Source: an uncultured Porphyromonadaceae bacterium (lineage in GTDB: Bacteria; Bacteroidota; Bacteroidia; Bacteroidales; Muribaculaceae). From it: a stretch of DNA of 8,428 nt. The notes under the pieces are model-generated. The model did no database searches. It worked only from the letters and a program-made list of their open reading frames with translations, and had not been told where the DNA came from. A program made the position numbers and the translations under genes. Below, in pieces: positions 1-6,212 of the stretch. The stretch spans positions 1 to 8,428 of the forward strand of contig CAMWRO010000113.1 of NCBI GenBank assembly GCA_947176615.1, read 5' to 3'. How positions within the stretch are numbered: position 1 is the first letter of the stretch; each line of letters starts with the position of its first letter.

Positions 1-1227
1 CTGCCTGGCCGGTGCGTGTGTGGGCGCGGCGATCACAACAGCGGGTTCGTCGATGACCACGACGGGGGCGGGGGCGACTGTCGGCGCGGGGCGTGTCATG
101 CACTCCACAGCGCTGTCGCGGGTCGCATTGAGCAGGGCGATGACATCGACCGAGTCGGCGGGCGCGATGTGGCTGTCGGCGATGCGGATGCGTGACGACG
201 GCATCCCGACGCGCACTTTCATCTTGCTCATGTTTTCAAGTCGGCGCGTGAAACCGTTGAGCTTTGCGCCTTGTCCCACGATGATTATGCCGCCCGGAAG
301 ATTTTCAGCCGCGAATCCGGCGATGCTCATCTGCTCCATTATGTTGGCGATGATTTCCCCGGCGCGAGCCGATACATAGTTGTTGATTTCGGTAAAGTCC
401 TGACCATAGGCTGTGTAAGGGGAGTTGTCGGCTCCCGGCATGGCGTTGCCACCGTTGGTTTTCAGCACCTCGGCCTGTTCTTCAAGATGGTTGAGCGAGG
501 TGATGTCGATGGTTATGTTGCGTGACCCCATAGGGAGGGTTACGAGATACTGCAATGCGCCGTTCTTGTAGATGGAGACAGTGGTTGTCTCGGCGCCGAA
601 GTCGACGAGCATGCAGCCGAGGCGTTTCTCGTCGTTGAGCAGCACGAGGTCTCCCTCGATGAGCTGGCGCACGAAAATGTCGCGTATTCTCAGGTGGAGG
701 CGTTCCTCGATGACGAGTTTGAGATTGTTGAGCAGCTGAGAGCGGCAGCTGACGAGGTTGAGCGACGCGATGATGTTGCTACCGTAGTTTCCGACCGGCT
801 GCTTGGCGGGCGCGCCGTTGACGCGGAAGTCACGGGGCGTCACGTCGATGACCGCGCGCTCGTGGAGCGGCTGTGACAGGGCCTCGGTAAAAATCTCGTC
901 GATGAGACCTGATGTAATCTCCTGCTCGTTGGGCAGCCGGCGCTCGATGTCGATAACGGAAGATGAAACGGAGCGTCCCCCCACAGCGACATAGACCCCT
1001 TCGATTTTCCGCGGGGCCATGCGGCTTTCGAGTCGGTCGACAATGAGGCGTATTGTGCGCGAGGTCTCGGCCACATTGCGGATGCAGCCGTAACGCACAC
1101 TGTCAACGAGCTTTTCTTCCTCGACTGCCTTTACCGTCAGGGAACCGCCCGGTTCGAGGACGCCGACGGCACCTTTGATTTTGGAACTCCCGATTTCGAG
1201 AGCTACGATATATTTTTCTTCTTCCAT
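1..1227 (-). CDS. ftsA: Cell division protein FtsA (actin-like membrane tether of FtsZ), 3' end outside window
   Basis: FtsA is a cytoplasmic actin-fold ATPase that binds the FtsZ tail and anchors the Z-ring to the inner membrane. The frame is open for 409 codons from the ATG at 1227 to the window edge, with no stop, so the C-terminus is missing. Visible features: phosphate-1 motif LEIGSSKIKG at residues 10-19; an SHS2/1C-type region about 85-165 (starting GGRSVSSSVIDIERRL); phosphate-2 motif VDFGAETTTVSIY at 208-220; and adenosine-side motif GIIIVGQGAKLNGF near 313-326, where Gln319 stands in a usually Gly-rich GGG. Residues after about 375 become Pro/Ala-rich, like a linker leading to the family's C-terminal amphipathic membrane helix, which is off-window. 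The start is well placed because MEEEKYIVALEIG begins directly at the conserved first strand. It follows ftsQ by 35 bp, and ftsZ is the expected next gene. The identification is firm. Confidence 0.97.
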   Translation of the reverse strand, partial: MEEEKYIVALEIGSSKIKGAVGVLEPGGSLTVKAVEEEKLVDSVRYGCIRNVAETSRTIRLIVDRLESRMAPRKIEGVYVAVGGRSVSSSVIDIERRLPNEQEITSGLIDEIFTEALSQPLHERAVIDVTPRDFRVNGAPAKQPVGNYGSNIIASLNLVSCRSQLLNNLKLVIEERLHLRIRDIFVRQLIEGDLVLLNDEKRLGCMLVDFGAETTTVSIYKNGALQYLVTLPMGSRNITIDITSLNHLEEQAEVLKTNGGNAMPGADNSPYTAYGQDFTEINNYVSARAGEIIANIMEQMSIAGFAAENLPGGIIIVGQGAKLNGFTRRLENMSKMKVRVGMPSSRIRIADSHIAPADSVDVIALLNATRDSAVECMTRPAPTVAPAPVVVIDEPAVVIAAPTHAPARQ

Positions 1228-1262
1228 TGTGGTGGGGGATGGGGAGTTGGTTAGTTGGGTTG
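1228..1262 (-). other. ftsQ-ftsA spacer, G-free on the sense strand
   Basis: These 35 bases separate the ftsQ stop from the ftsA ATG. The sense (minus) strand contains no G at all; it consists of A, C and T with several C-runs ending CCCCCACCACA before the ATG. There is therefore no Shine-Dalgarno sequence. This fits Bacteroidetes, where most genes start translation without one and an unstructured leader is favoured. The plus strand, which is the template here, carries the complementary G-runs GGGGG, GGGG and GGG. No terminator or promoter is seen. Confidence 0.6.
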
Positions 1263-2165
1263 TTAGTTTGCTGTTCTCTTGGTGGCGGCGGGAATCGGCT
1301 TTTCGTTGTGGGCCTCGCGTCCCGGGATTGTCTGTCCCGGAGCGACGTTGTCACCGGCAAGCATGGTGCCGGTATCCACCGCTTCCTCGTCGTCATAGAC
1401 TGTCATGGCCGCCGGGGCGACATTTTTCTTGCGCCGTGTCGCCACGACCTGTCCGTTCCACTTTACCGACACCGTGTCATACATTTCCCAGCCTTTCACG
1501 GGCAGGACCTCTTTGTAGAAACGGCGCAGACGCGAGAATTTGTCATCAAGACGGGCCGTGGAGCCGATGTTGACCACATGCTCGCGAATGGTGGGGACGA
1601 GGATTATGTCTCGGGGCGAGTCGACTTTTATCATGGTGATGAAGGACCGCCACACCGAGTCATTGTTGATATAGTTGATCAGCGGGAGCAGCGACAGGGG
1701 GGTAAACAGGCTGTCGGCCGGATTGAAATGTCCGGCGATGACAGGCACGTCGCTGTGATAGCGGGCGGTTGCCTCCACGCGCTTTCCTGCACGGTTGACA
1801 TAGTAGGAGCTGTTGCCGTCAAAGACTCGTGCGACCGGTATAATCGGGGTCGCCGAGATGTGTATGGTGCCGTCGGTGTAGGTGACGACGCTGACATCCT
1901 CGATTTTGTCGACCTCCATCAGCCGCTTGCGCAGTGACTGAGGGTTGATTTCGTCGAGCGGCATCCCTGCGGCATGGGAGGGGAGCGAGTCAAGCTCGCG
2001 GGCCAGCTCGGCCGCGGTGACAAACGGGGTCTTGGCCTCGCCGCCGACTGTTATCTCAATCCCCCTGCAGCGGTCTGTGCCCGAGTCGCGCACGGCCATA
2101 GCCGTCGCCACCGCGAGGTAGGCGATGAGCAATAGCGTGCTGATGATGCGCAATGTCTTGGTCAT
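1263..2165 (-). CDS. ftsQ: Cell division protein FtsQ/DivIB-type
   Basis: FtsQ is a bitopic inner-membrane scaffold that links early divisome proteins to FtsB/FtsL and the FtsWI synthase. The 300-aa product has a short cytoplasmic N-terminus and one hydrophobic segment at about residues 6-25, followed by a periplasmic part. A POTRA-like region covers roughly 35-113 and ends in the alternating strand pattern EDVSVVTYTDGTIHISATPIIPVARVF. A second FtsQ-type domain covers about 114-246, with YYVNRAGKRV at 121-130 and the late strand YDTVSVKWNGQVVATRRKK at 229-247. The last 50 or so residues are hydrophilic, rich in Ala, Thr and Pro, and look disordered. The start ATG at 2165 places the membrane segment normally. 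No Shine-Dalgarno sequence is seen. The gene lies 39 bp after murC and 35 bp before ftsA. FtsQ is weakly conserved, so the call rests on topology, POTRA-like pattern and position; a consensus promoter lies upstream inside murC. Confidence 0.93.
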   Translation of the reverse strand: MTKTLRIISTLLLIAYLAVATAMAVRDSGTDRCRGIEITVGGEAKTPFVTAAELARELDSLPSHAAGMPLDEINPQSLRKRLMEVDKIEDVSVVTYTDGTIHISATPIIPVARVFDGNSSYYVNRAGKRVEATARYHSDVPVIAGHFNPADSLFTPLSLLPLINYINNDSVWRSFITMIKVDSPRDIILVPTIREHVVNIGSTARLDDKFSRLRRFYKEVLPVKGWEMYDTVSVKWNGQVVATRRKKNVAPAAMTVYDDEEAVDTGTMLAGDNVAPGQTIPGREAHNEKPIPAATKRTAN

Positions 2166-2204
2166 TGATAATGTCCGGTTTCTTGAAGGGGGTTATATTG
2201 TTGT

Positions 2205-3605
2205 TTATCCGACAGTCTCGTGTTGGTGACGGGCCATTTCAACTACCTCGGGGAGGAAATTGCACAGATCGCCCGCGCCCATAGTCAACAGGATGTCAAA
2301 GTTACGATTTTTTAGCGTTTCTGTCAAATTTTCTTTGGAAATCATTACCTTATCGTCGCATTTAACACTGTTAAAGATGATTTCGCTGCTGACCCCTTCG
2401 ATTGGTTCCTCGCGTGCGGGGTAAAGGTCGGTGAGGATGACGGCGTCGGCGGCCGACAGTGCGTCGGCAAATTCGGGGGCGAAGTCGCGTGTGCGGGTAT
2501 AGAGGTGGGGCTGGAACGCCACGGTCAGGTGACGGCCCGGGTAGAGGGCGCGCACCGAGGCGATGGCGTTGCGGATTTCCTCGGGGTGATGGGCATAGTC
2601 GTCGATAATGACGCGGCCCTTGGCTCCCGGCTCCTTGTACCATGTCTCGAAACGGCGCTTGATGCCGCGGTAGGTCGACATTGCGTCGCGCACAGTCTCG
2701 GGTTCAAACGCTGCGGTGACGGCGACGGCTGCGACGGCTGCGACAGCGTTTTCGATGTTGACCTCGACCGGGACGCCGAGATTGACGTTGCGGATTGTGC
2801 CGCGCGGGGTCACGATGTCAAATGTCACCGTGCCGTTGTCGCGGCGGATGTAGGAGGCGTGGAAGTCACCCTTGTCGCGGGAATAGGTATAGACGGTGAC
2901 ACCCTCGGCGGGACGCGGTTTCAGTTTCAGGCCCTCGTGGAGGATGAGGTAGCCGCCGGGTTGCACCAGTTCGGTGAACCGGGCGAAACTCTCAAGATAG
3001 GCTTCCTCAGTGCCGTAGATGTCGAGGTGGTCGGGGTCGGTGGCGGTGATGACCGCCACGAATGGACGCAGGTGGTGGAACGAGCGGTCAAACTCGTCGG
3101 CCTCGATTACCGAGTAGGGCGACGAGGGACTGAGCAGGAAGTTGCTGCCATAGTTCTTCATAACGCCGCCGACGAATGCGTTGCAGCCTATCGCGCCCGA
3201 GTTGAGCAGGTGGGCCGCCATTGACGACGTGGTGGTCTTGCCGTGGGTTCCAGCAAAACAGAGGCCGCGGGAGTTGCGGGTGACAAGACCCAGCACCTCG
3301 GCGCGTTTCACAATCTGAAAGCCGTTGTCGCGGAACCACTCCATGATGGGGAGTGACGCGGGCACGGCGGGAGTGTAGACAACGAGAGTGTCGGCCGGGT
3401 CGCGGAACTCGGCGGGAATCGTGTCGGGGGTGTCGTTGAAAGTCATCGTGACCCCTTCGGCCTCCAGAGCCTCGGTCAGTTCCGAGGGAGTGCGGTCATA
3501 ACCGGCCACGCGCAGTCCGCGGGCGAGGAAGTAGCGTTCAAGAGCTGCCATGCCGATGCCTCCGGCGCCGACAAAGTATATGTTTTTTAGCGATTCGAGA
3601 TTCAT
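2205..3605 (-). CDS. murC: UDP-N-acetylmuramate--L-alanine ligase MurC
   Basis: MurC is the cytoplasmic ATP-dependent ligase that adds L-alanine to UDP-MurNAc, the first peptide step of peptidoglycan precursor synthesis. The 466-aa product, normal for the family, has the three Mur-ligase domains. The UDP-binding N-terminus has FVGAGGIGMAALE at 11-23. The P-loop is GTHGKTTT at 119-126 (Lys123 on ATP phosphates), followed by EADEFDRSFHHL at 168-179 and TATDPDHLDIY at 187-197. The C-terminal domain has KRRFE at 316-320, DDYAHHPEEI at 335-344, QPHLYTRTRDF at 365-374 and LYPAREEPIEGVSSE at 394-408. The ATG at 3605 is chosen because MNLESLKNIYFVGAGGIGM starts just before the dinucleotide-like fold, 10 bp after the murG stop. 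The frame stays open upstream to 3773, but that stretch overlaps murG and does not resemble MurC. Codons near residues 415-440 are AT-rich, unlike the rest, and hold a promoter-like sequence. Confidence 0.98.
   Translation of the reverse strand: MNLESLKNIYFVGAGGIGMAALERYFLARGLRVAGYDRTPSELTEALEAEGVTMTFNDTPDTIPAEFRDPADTLVVYTPAVPASLPIMEWFRDNGFQIVKRAEVLGLVTRNSRGLCFAGTHGKTTTSSMAAHLLNSGAIGCNAFVGGVMKNYGSNFLLSPSSPYSVIEADEFDRSFHHLRPFVAVITATDPDHLDIYGTEEAYLESFARFTELVQPGGYLILHEGLKLKPRPAEGVTVYTYSRDKGDFHASYIRRDNGTVTFDIVTPRGTIRNVNLGVPVEVNIENAVAAVAAVAVTAAFEPETVRDAMSTYRGIKRRFETWYKEPGAKGRVIIDDYAHHPEEIRNAIASVRALYPGRHLTVAFQPHLYTRTRDFAPEFADALSAADAVILTDLYPAREEPIEGVSSEIIFNSVKCDDKVMISKENLTETLKNRNFDILLTMGAGDLCNFLPEVVEMARHQHETVG
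2297..2328 (-). promoter_or_regulatory. Predicted Bacteroidetes-type promoter inside murC, directed at ftsQ-ftsA
   Basis: Read on the minus strand, TTTG (2328-2325) is followed by exactly 20 bases and then TAACTTTG (2304-2297). This matches the established Bacteroides housekeeping promoter, a -33 TTTG and a -7 TAnnTTTG about 19-21 bases apart. I found no other full match on this strand of the window. With 10 fixed bases and three allowed spacings, only a few hundredths of a hit would be expected by chance at even base composition. It points toward ftsQ, whose ATG lies about 130 bases downstream, so the leader would include the last part of murC. The surrounding 90 bases are about 32% GC inside a gene that is about 65% GC nearby. 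Activity is inferred, not shown. Confidence 0.6.
2361..2375. repeat. 15-bp odd palindrome TTTAACA-C-TGTTAAA upstream of the murC-internal promoter
   Basis: The arms TTTAACA and TGTTAAA are perfectly complementary around one central base. The site lies in murC codons, about 33 bases upstream of the -33 box of the predicted promoter. Twelve of its bases (TTTAACAGTGTT, minus strand) recur on the plus strand at 4768-4779 in the spacer before murG. It could be a small operator or a chance product of AT-rich codons. I do not recognise a regulator for it. Confidence 0.3.
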
Positions 3606-3615
3606 AACAATAGTT

Positions 3616-4734
3616 TTAACGGTTAGACACGATATTGTAGACGATGTCGACAATCTTGTCATCGGCACCGCGCAGGGCCATTGCGGCGATGTTGTCGCGC
3701 AGGCGGCGACGGCGGTCTCCGTCGGCAAGGAGCGAGGCAAGTTCTCCGGGGAGGCTGCCGACCGCGTCGGCATCGAGAATCATCACGGCGGCCTCGCGGT
3801 CGGCGAGGGCCTGAGCGTTTTTGCGCTGATGGTCTTCGGCGACGTTGGGTGACGGGATGAGGATTGCGGCCTTGCCGAGGTTCTGGAGCTCGGAGATGGT
3901 TCCGGCACCGGCGCGTGACACGACGATGTCGGCGGCGCGGTAGGCAAGGTCCATGCGTGATACAAACGGCATGATTTTCACATCGTCGCGACCCGGGGCG
4001 CAGTCCTTGTAGTCGTCGATGTAATATTTGCCGGTCTGCCACATCAGCTGTGCGTTCTCGGGGAGCGCGCCCCGGTCGACGATGGCCTTGACGGCGCGGT
4101 TGACGGTTCCGGCGCCGAGACTTCCGCCCACGACGAGGACCAGCGGGAGCGACGGGTCAAACCCCAGTTCCTTCTTGGCTTCCTCCTGAGTGATTGTCAG
4201 CGCGTCGAGGTCGGCCCGCACGGGATTGCCAGTCTTGGTGATGACCTCGGCGGGGAAGAAACGCTCCATGTTGTCATAGGCCACGCAGATTGCCGCCGCT
4301 TTCTTGGCGAGCAGCTTGTTGGTCACGCCGGGATAAGAGTTCTGTTCCTGAAGGAGTGTGGGGATTCCGCGCCGTTGCGCCTCCTTGAGCATGGGGCCGC
4401 TCGCATAGCCTCCCACCCCGATTGCGATGTCGGGGTTGAAACCGGCCATGATGCCGCGGGCCTTGCGCAGTGATTTGAACAGTTTCCACACCACCTTGAA
4501 GTTACGCCACAGCCGCTTGCGGTCAAATCCCGCCACGGGGAGTCCTTCAATCCTGTATCCGGCAGCGGGGACGCGCTCCATCTCCATGCGGTTTTCGGCC
4601 CCGACAAAGAGAATCTCGGTCTCGGGGTTGCGGCGGCGCAAAGCATTGGCGATAGATAGGGCCGGGAAAATGTGGCCGCCGGTCCCTCCGCCACTGATGA
4701 GGACTTTTAACGGATGTGATGACATTGTTGACAT
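3616..4734 (-). CDS. murG: UDP-GlcNAc--lipid I GlcNAc transferase MurG
   Basis: MurG is a GT-B glycosyltransferase on the cytoplasmic face of the inner membrane. It moves GlcNAc from UDP-GlcNAc to lipid I, giving lipid II. The 372-aa product is of usual length. The N-terminal acceptor domain shows the glycine-rich loop SGGGTGGHIFPAL at 14-26, a second loop GVGGYASGP at 106-114, and QEQNSYPGVTNK at 129-140. The C-terminal donor domain shows TGNPVR at 168-173, GGSLGA at 203-208, SRAGAGTISEL at 273-283, and the UDP-GlcNAc site region PSPNVAEDHQRKNA at 294-307. The ATG at 4734 is used; a second in-frame ATG three codons later (4725) is equally possible, as neither has a Shine-Dalgarno sequence. 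The gene lies 52 bp after ftsW and 10 bp before murC, so it is probably cotranscribed with both. Confidence 0.98.
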   Translation of the reverse strand: MSTMSSHPLKVLISGGGTGGHIFPALSIANALRRRNPETEILFVGAENRMEMERVPAAGYRIEGLPVAGFDRKRLWRNFKVVWKLFKSLRKARGIMAGFNPDIAIGVGGYASGPMLKEAQRRGIPTLLQEQNSYPGVTNKLLAKKAAAICVAYDNMERFFPAEVITKTGNPVRADLDALTITQEEAKKELGFDPSLPLVLVVGGSLGAGTVNRAVKAIVDRGALPENAQLMWQTGKYYIDDYKDCAPGRDDVKIMPFVSRMDLAYRAADIVVSRAGAGTISELQNLGKAAILIPSPNVAEDHQRKNAQALADREAAVMILDADAVGSLPGELASLLADGDRRRRLRDNIAAMALRGADDKIVDIVYNIVSNR

Positions 4735-4786
4735 TTTTTATCTTATACAATTTTAGCGGGTGGAAAGTTTAACAGTGTTGATAACT
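4735..4786 (-). other. ftsW-murG spacer, AT-rich
   Basis: This 52-bp AT-rich spacer has no Shine-Dalgarno sequence ahead of murG; the bases before the ATG read TATAAGATAAAAA. It contains AACAGTGTT, an odd palindrome sharing 12 bases with the palindrome inside murC. A near -7 box, TAAAATTG at 4755-4748 on the minus strand, lacks a matching -33 TTTG, so I do not call a promoter. No terminator hairpin is seen, so readthrough from ftsW is expected. Confidence 0.4.
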
Positions 4787-6109
4787 TTAGAGCTTCATCG
4801 GGTTTTCGTCGCGGAACTGCTCGGGCAAAGCCTCGATTTCCTCTTTGATTTCCTGTTTCTTGTTGCCCTGACGTGTTGCAGTGCGCGAGACGCTGAGCAT
4901 GATGCCGAAGGCTATCGCCGTGACCACGATTGAGGTGCCCCCCTTGGATATGAGCGGCAGCGGCTGCCCCGAGACAGGGAAGACGCCGGTCACGATTGCC
5001 ATGTGGAACAGTGCCTGAAAGGCTATGAGGACTGACATCCCCATGACCAGCAGCGCGGGATAGGTGCGGTTGCACCGCGAGGCGATACCGGCGGCGCGGC
5101 CGAGCAGCCACAGGTAGAGGATGAGGACCACGAGGCCGCCGACGAGCCCCATTTCCTCGATGATGATGGCAAATATGTAGTCGGAAAAGGCGAGCGGCAG
5201 TCGCGATGCCTCGCGGGAGTTGCCGGGAAACACGCCTACGATGCCCCCGTTGGCCTGTGCCATGAACGAGTACATCTCCTGACGGTTCTTGGCATCGATT
5301 TCCATCTCATATTTAGGCTTTGACTTGTCGAAAAAGCGCTCGAAACGGGCAACCCATGTGTCGAAACGGCTCGGGCCTACTTTTGACCCTCCCTCGACAA
5401 TCTCGGTCTGAGGCCCGGCGGCGATTTCGTCGTCGGTCTTGTCATCCTTGGCAAGGAACAGGACAAAGATGCCGCCACACACGATGTAGACGAGGGTCAC
5501 GAGTGCGAGATGGCGGAATTTCACACCGCCGATTATCATCATCGAGTAGCTGATGGCGACAAGCAGGAGGGTGTTGGTAAGTCCTTGTTTTACAAGCAGC
5601 AGCGAGAAAAGGAGGATTACGATTGCCGATATTTTGACCCCGGTGGAGGTGATGCCGATGTCCTTGGGGTTCTGATTCCATGTCATGACAAGCGCGACGA
5701 GCAGCACCGACGATATTTTGACCATCTCGGCGGGATAGATGCCTATGCCCAAAATTGTCAGCGAGCGGCGCGCGCCGTTGACGATGTCGCCGAAGAACAT
5801 CACATATACCATCATGACTACACTGATGAGGGCGAAACCGAATGTCAGCGGAATGAAGTCGCGGTAATGGCGGCGCGAGAGTATCCACACGATAAACGCA
5901 CCACCGAGCAGCATGACGAGATGGCGCACGACCGGACCAATCACTCCGATTGACGAGCTTGAGACCTCGCGCGACGAGGCACTGTAAAGCTCGATGACCG
6001 AGATGATGCAGAGGGCGATGAATATGCCCCAGATGTGCTTGTCACTGTTGGCGACCGCAGCGGGTGCCTGATCGACTTCAGCGACGGGGGGAGTGAGGGT
6101 GGTATCCAT
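4787..6109 (-). CDS. ftsW: SEDS-family lipid II polymerase FtsW
   Basis: FtsW is the septal SEDS glycosyltransferase that polymerises lipid II together with its partner transpeptidase FtsI. The 440-aa product has a hydrophilic N-terminus (1-24) and about ten membrane segments. Key motifs are NGARRSL at 111-117, IYPAEMVKI at 124-132, and QGLTNTLLL at 175-183, where many homologues have a DxGT-type loop. Others are NGGIVGVFPGNS at 287-298, LPLAFSDYIFAIIIEEMGL at 304-322, and GVFPVSGQPLPLISKGGTS at 375-393. Asp310 in FSDYIFA aligns with the catalytic Asp of the family (E. coli FtsW D297). A charged extracytoplasmic loop spans about 220-285, and the C-terminal 30 residues are charged and cytoplasmic. 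The neighbourhood (murD before, murG after) favours FtsW over RodA. The ATG at 6109 is the natural start, with an A-rich TAAAAA just before it and no Shine-Dalgarno sequence. Confidence 0.97.
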   Translation of the reverse strand: MDTTLTPPVAEVDQAPAAVANSDKHIWGIFIALCIISVIELYSASSREVSSSSIGVIGPVVRHLVMLLGGAFIVWILSRRHYRDFIPLTFGFALISVVMMVYVMFFGDIVNGARRSLTILGIGIYPAEMVKISSVLLVALVMTWNQNPKDIGITSTGVKISAIVILLFSLLLVKQGLTNTLLLVAISYSMMIIGGVKFRHLALVTLVYIVCGGIFVLFLAKDDKTDDEIAAGPQTEIVEGGSKVGPSRFDTWVARFERFFDKSKPKYEMEIDAKNRQEMYSFMAQANGGIVGVFPGNSREASRLPLAFSDYIFAIIIEEMGLVGGLVVLILYLWLLGRAAGIASRCNRTYPALLVMGMSVLIAFQALFHMAIVTGVFPVSGQPLPLISKGGTSIVVTAIAFGIMLSVSRTATRQGNKKQEIKEEIEALPEQFRDENPMKL

Positions 6110-6115
6110 TTTTTA

Positions 6116-6212
6116 GTGAAGGCTGAAAGGTAAATTTTATGGTGAAGGGTGAAAGGTGTATCGGGAGGGGAAAGGGAAGACAAGACTATTATCTTCACCC
6201 TTCACCTTTCAC
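6116..6212. repeat. Degenerate heptamer (GTGAARG) direct and inverted repeats in the murD-ftsW spacer
   Basis: Two direct copies, gtgaaggctgaaaggt (6116-6131) and gtgaagggtgaaaggt (6142-6157), differ at one base. A third copy is inverted: ggtgaagggtgaa (6141-6153) is perfectly complementary to ttcacccttcacc (6194-6206), and gtgaaaggtg (6149-6158) to cacctttcac (6203-6212). Each unit is built from GTGAARG heptamers. The inverted copy overlaps the murD TGA stop. In the murD-ftsW mRNA a 13-bp hairpin with a 40-base loop could form, but no U-run follows it, so a Rho-independent terminator is unlikely. A simple-sequence repeat array that has drifted is the plainest reading. Confidence 0.65.

Noticed and set aside
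1227..1937. Plus-strand open frame of 236 codons opposite ftsQ
   Set aside because: It is antisense to ftsQ, has no recognisable motif, and arises from GC-rich codon bias; no promoter is seen for it.
2714..2748. Short tandem acggctgcg repeat as a real repeat element
   Set aside because: It merely encodes the Ala/Val run of murC (VAAVAAVAVTAA) and is explained by codon use.
2505..3224. Plus-strand open frame of 239 codons opposite murC
   Set aside because: It is a Val/Asp/Gly-rich shadow of murC codons without family motifs.
3564..3582. TATACTTTG (minus strand) near the murC start as a promoter
   Set aside because: The TA is one base too far from TTTG and there is no -33 box; it would start inside murC.
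3606..3773. N-terminal extension of murC to an upstream ATG at 3773
   Set aside because: The 56 extra residues overlap the murG coding region, are Thr/Ser/Ala-rich and unlike MurC, while the ATG at 3605 gives the standard N-terminus.
4748..4755. TAAAATTG (minus strand) as a -7 box for murG
   Set aside because: It has one mismatch in the core and no -33 TTTG at the right distance.
6141..6206. Inverted repeat after murD as a Rho-independent terminator
   Set aside because: The loop is 40 bases, no T-run follows on the sense strand, and ftsW follows in the same operon.
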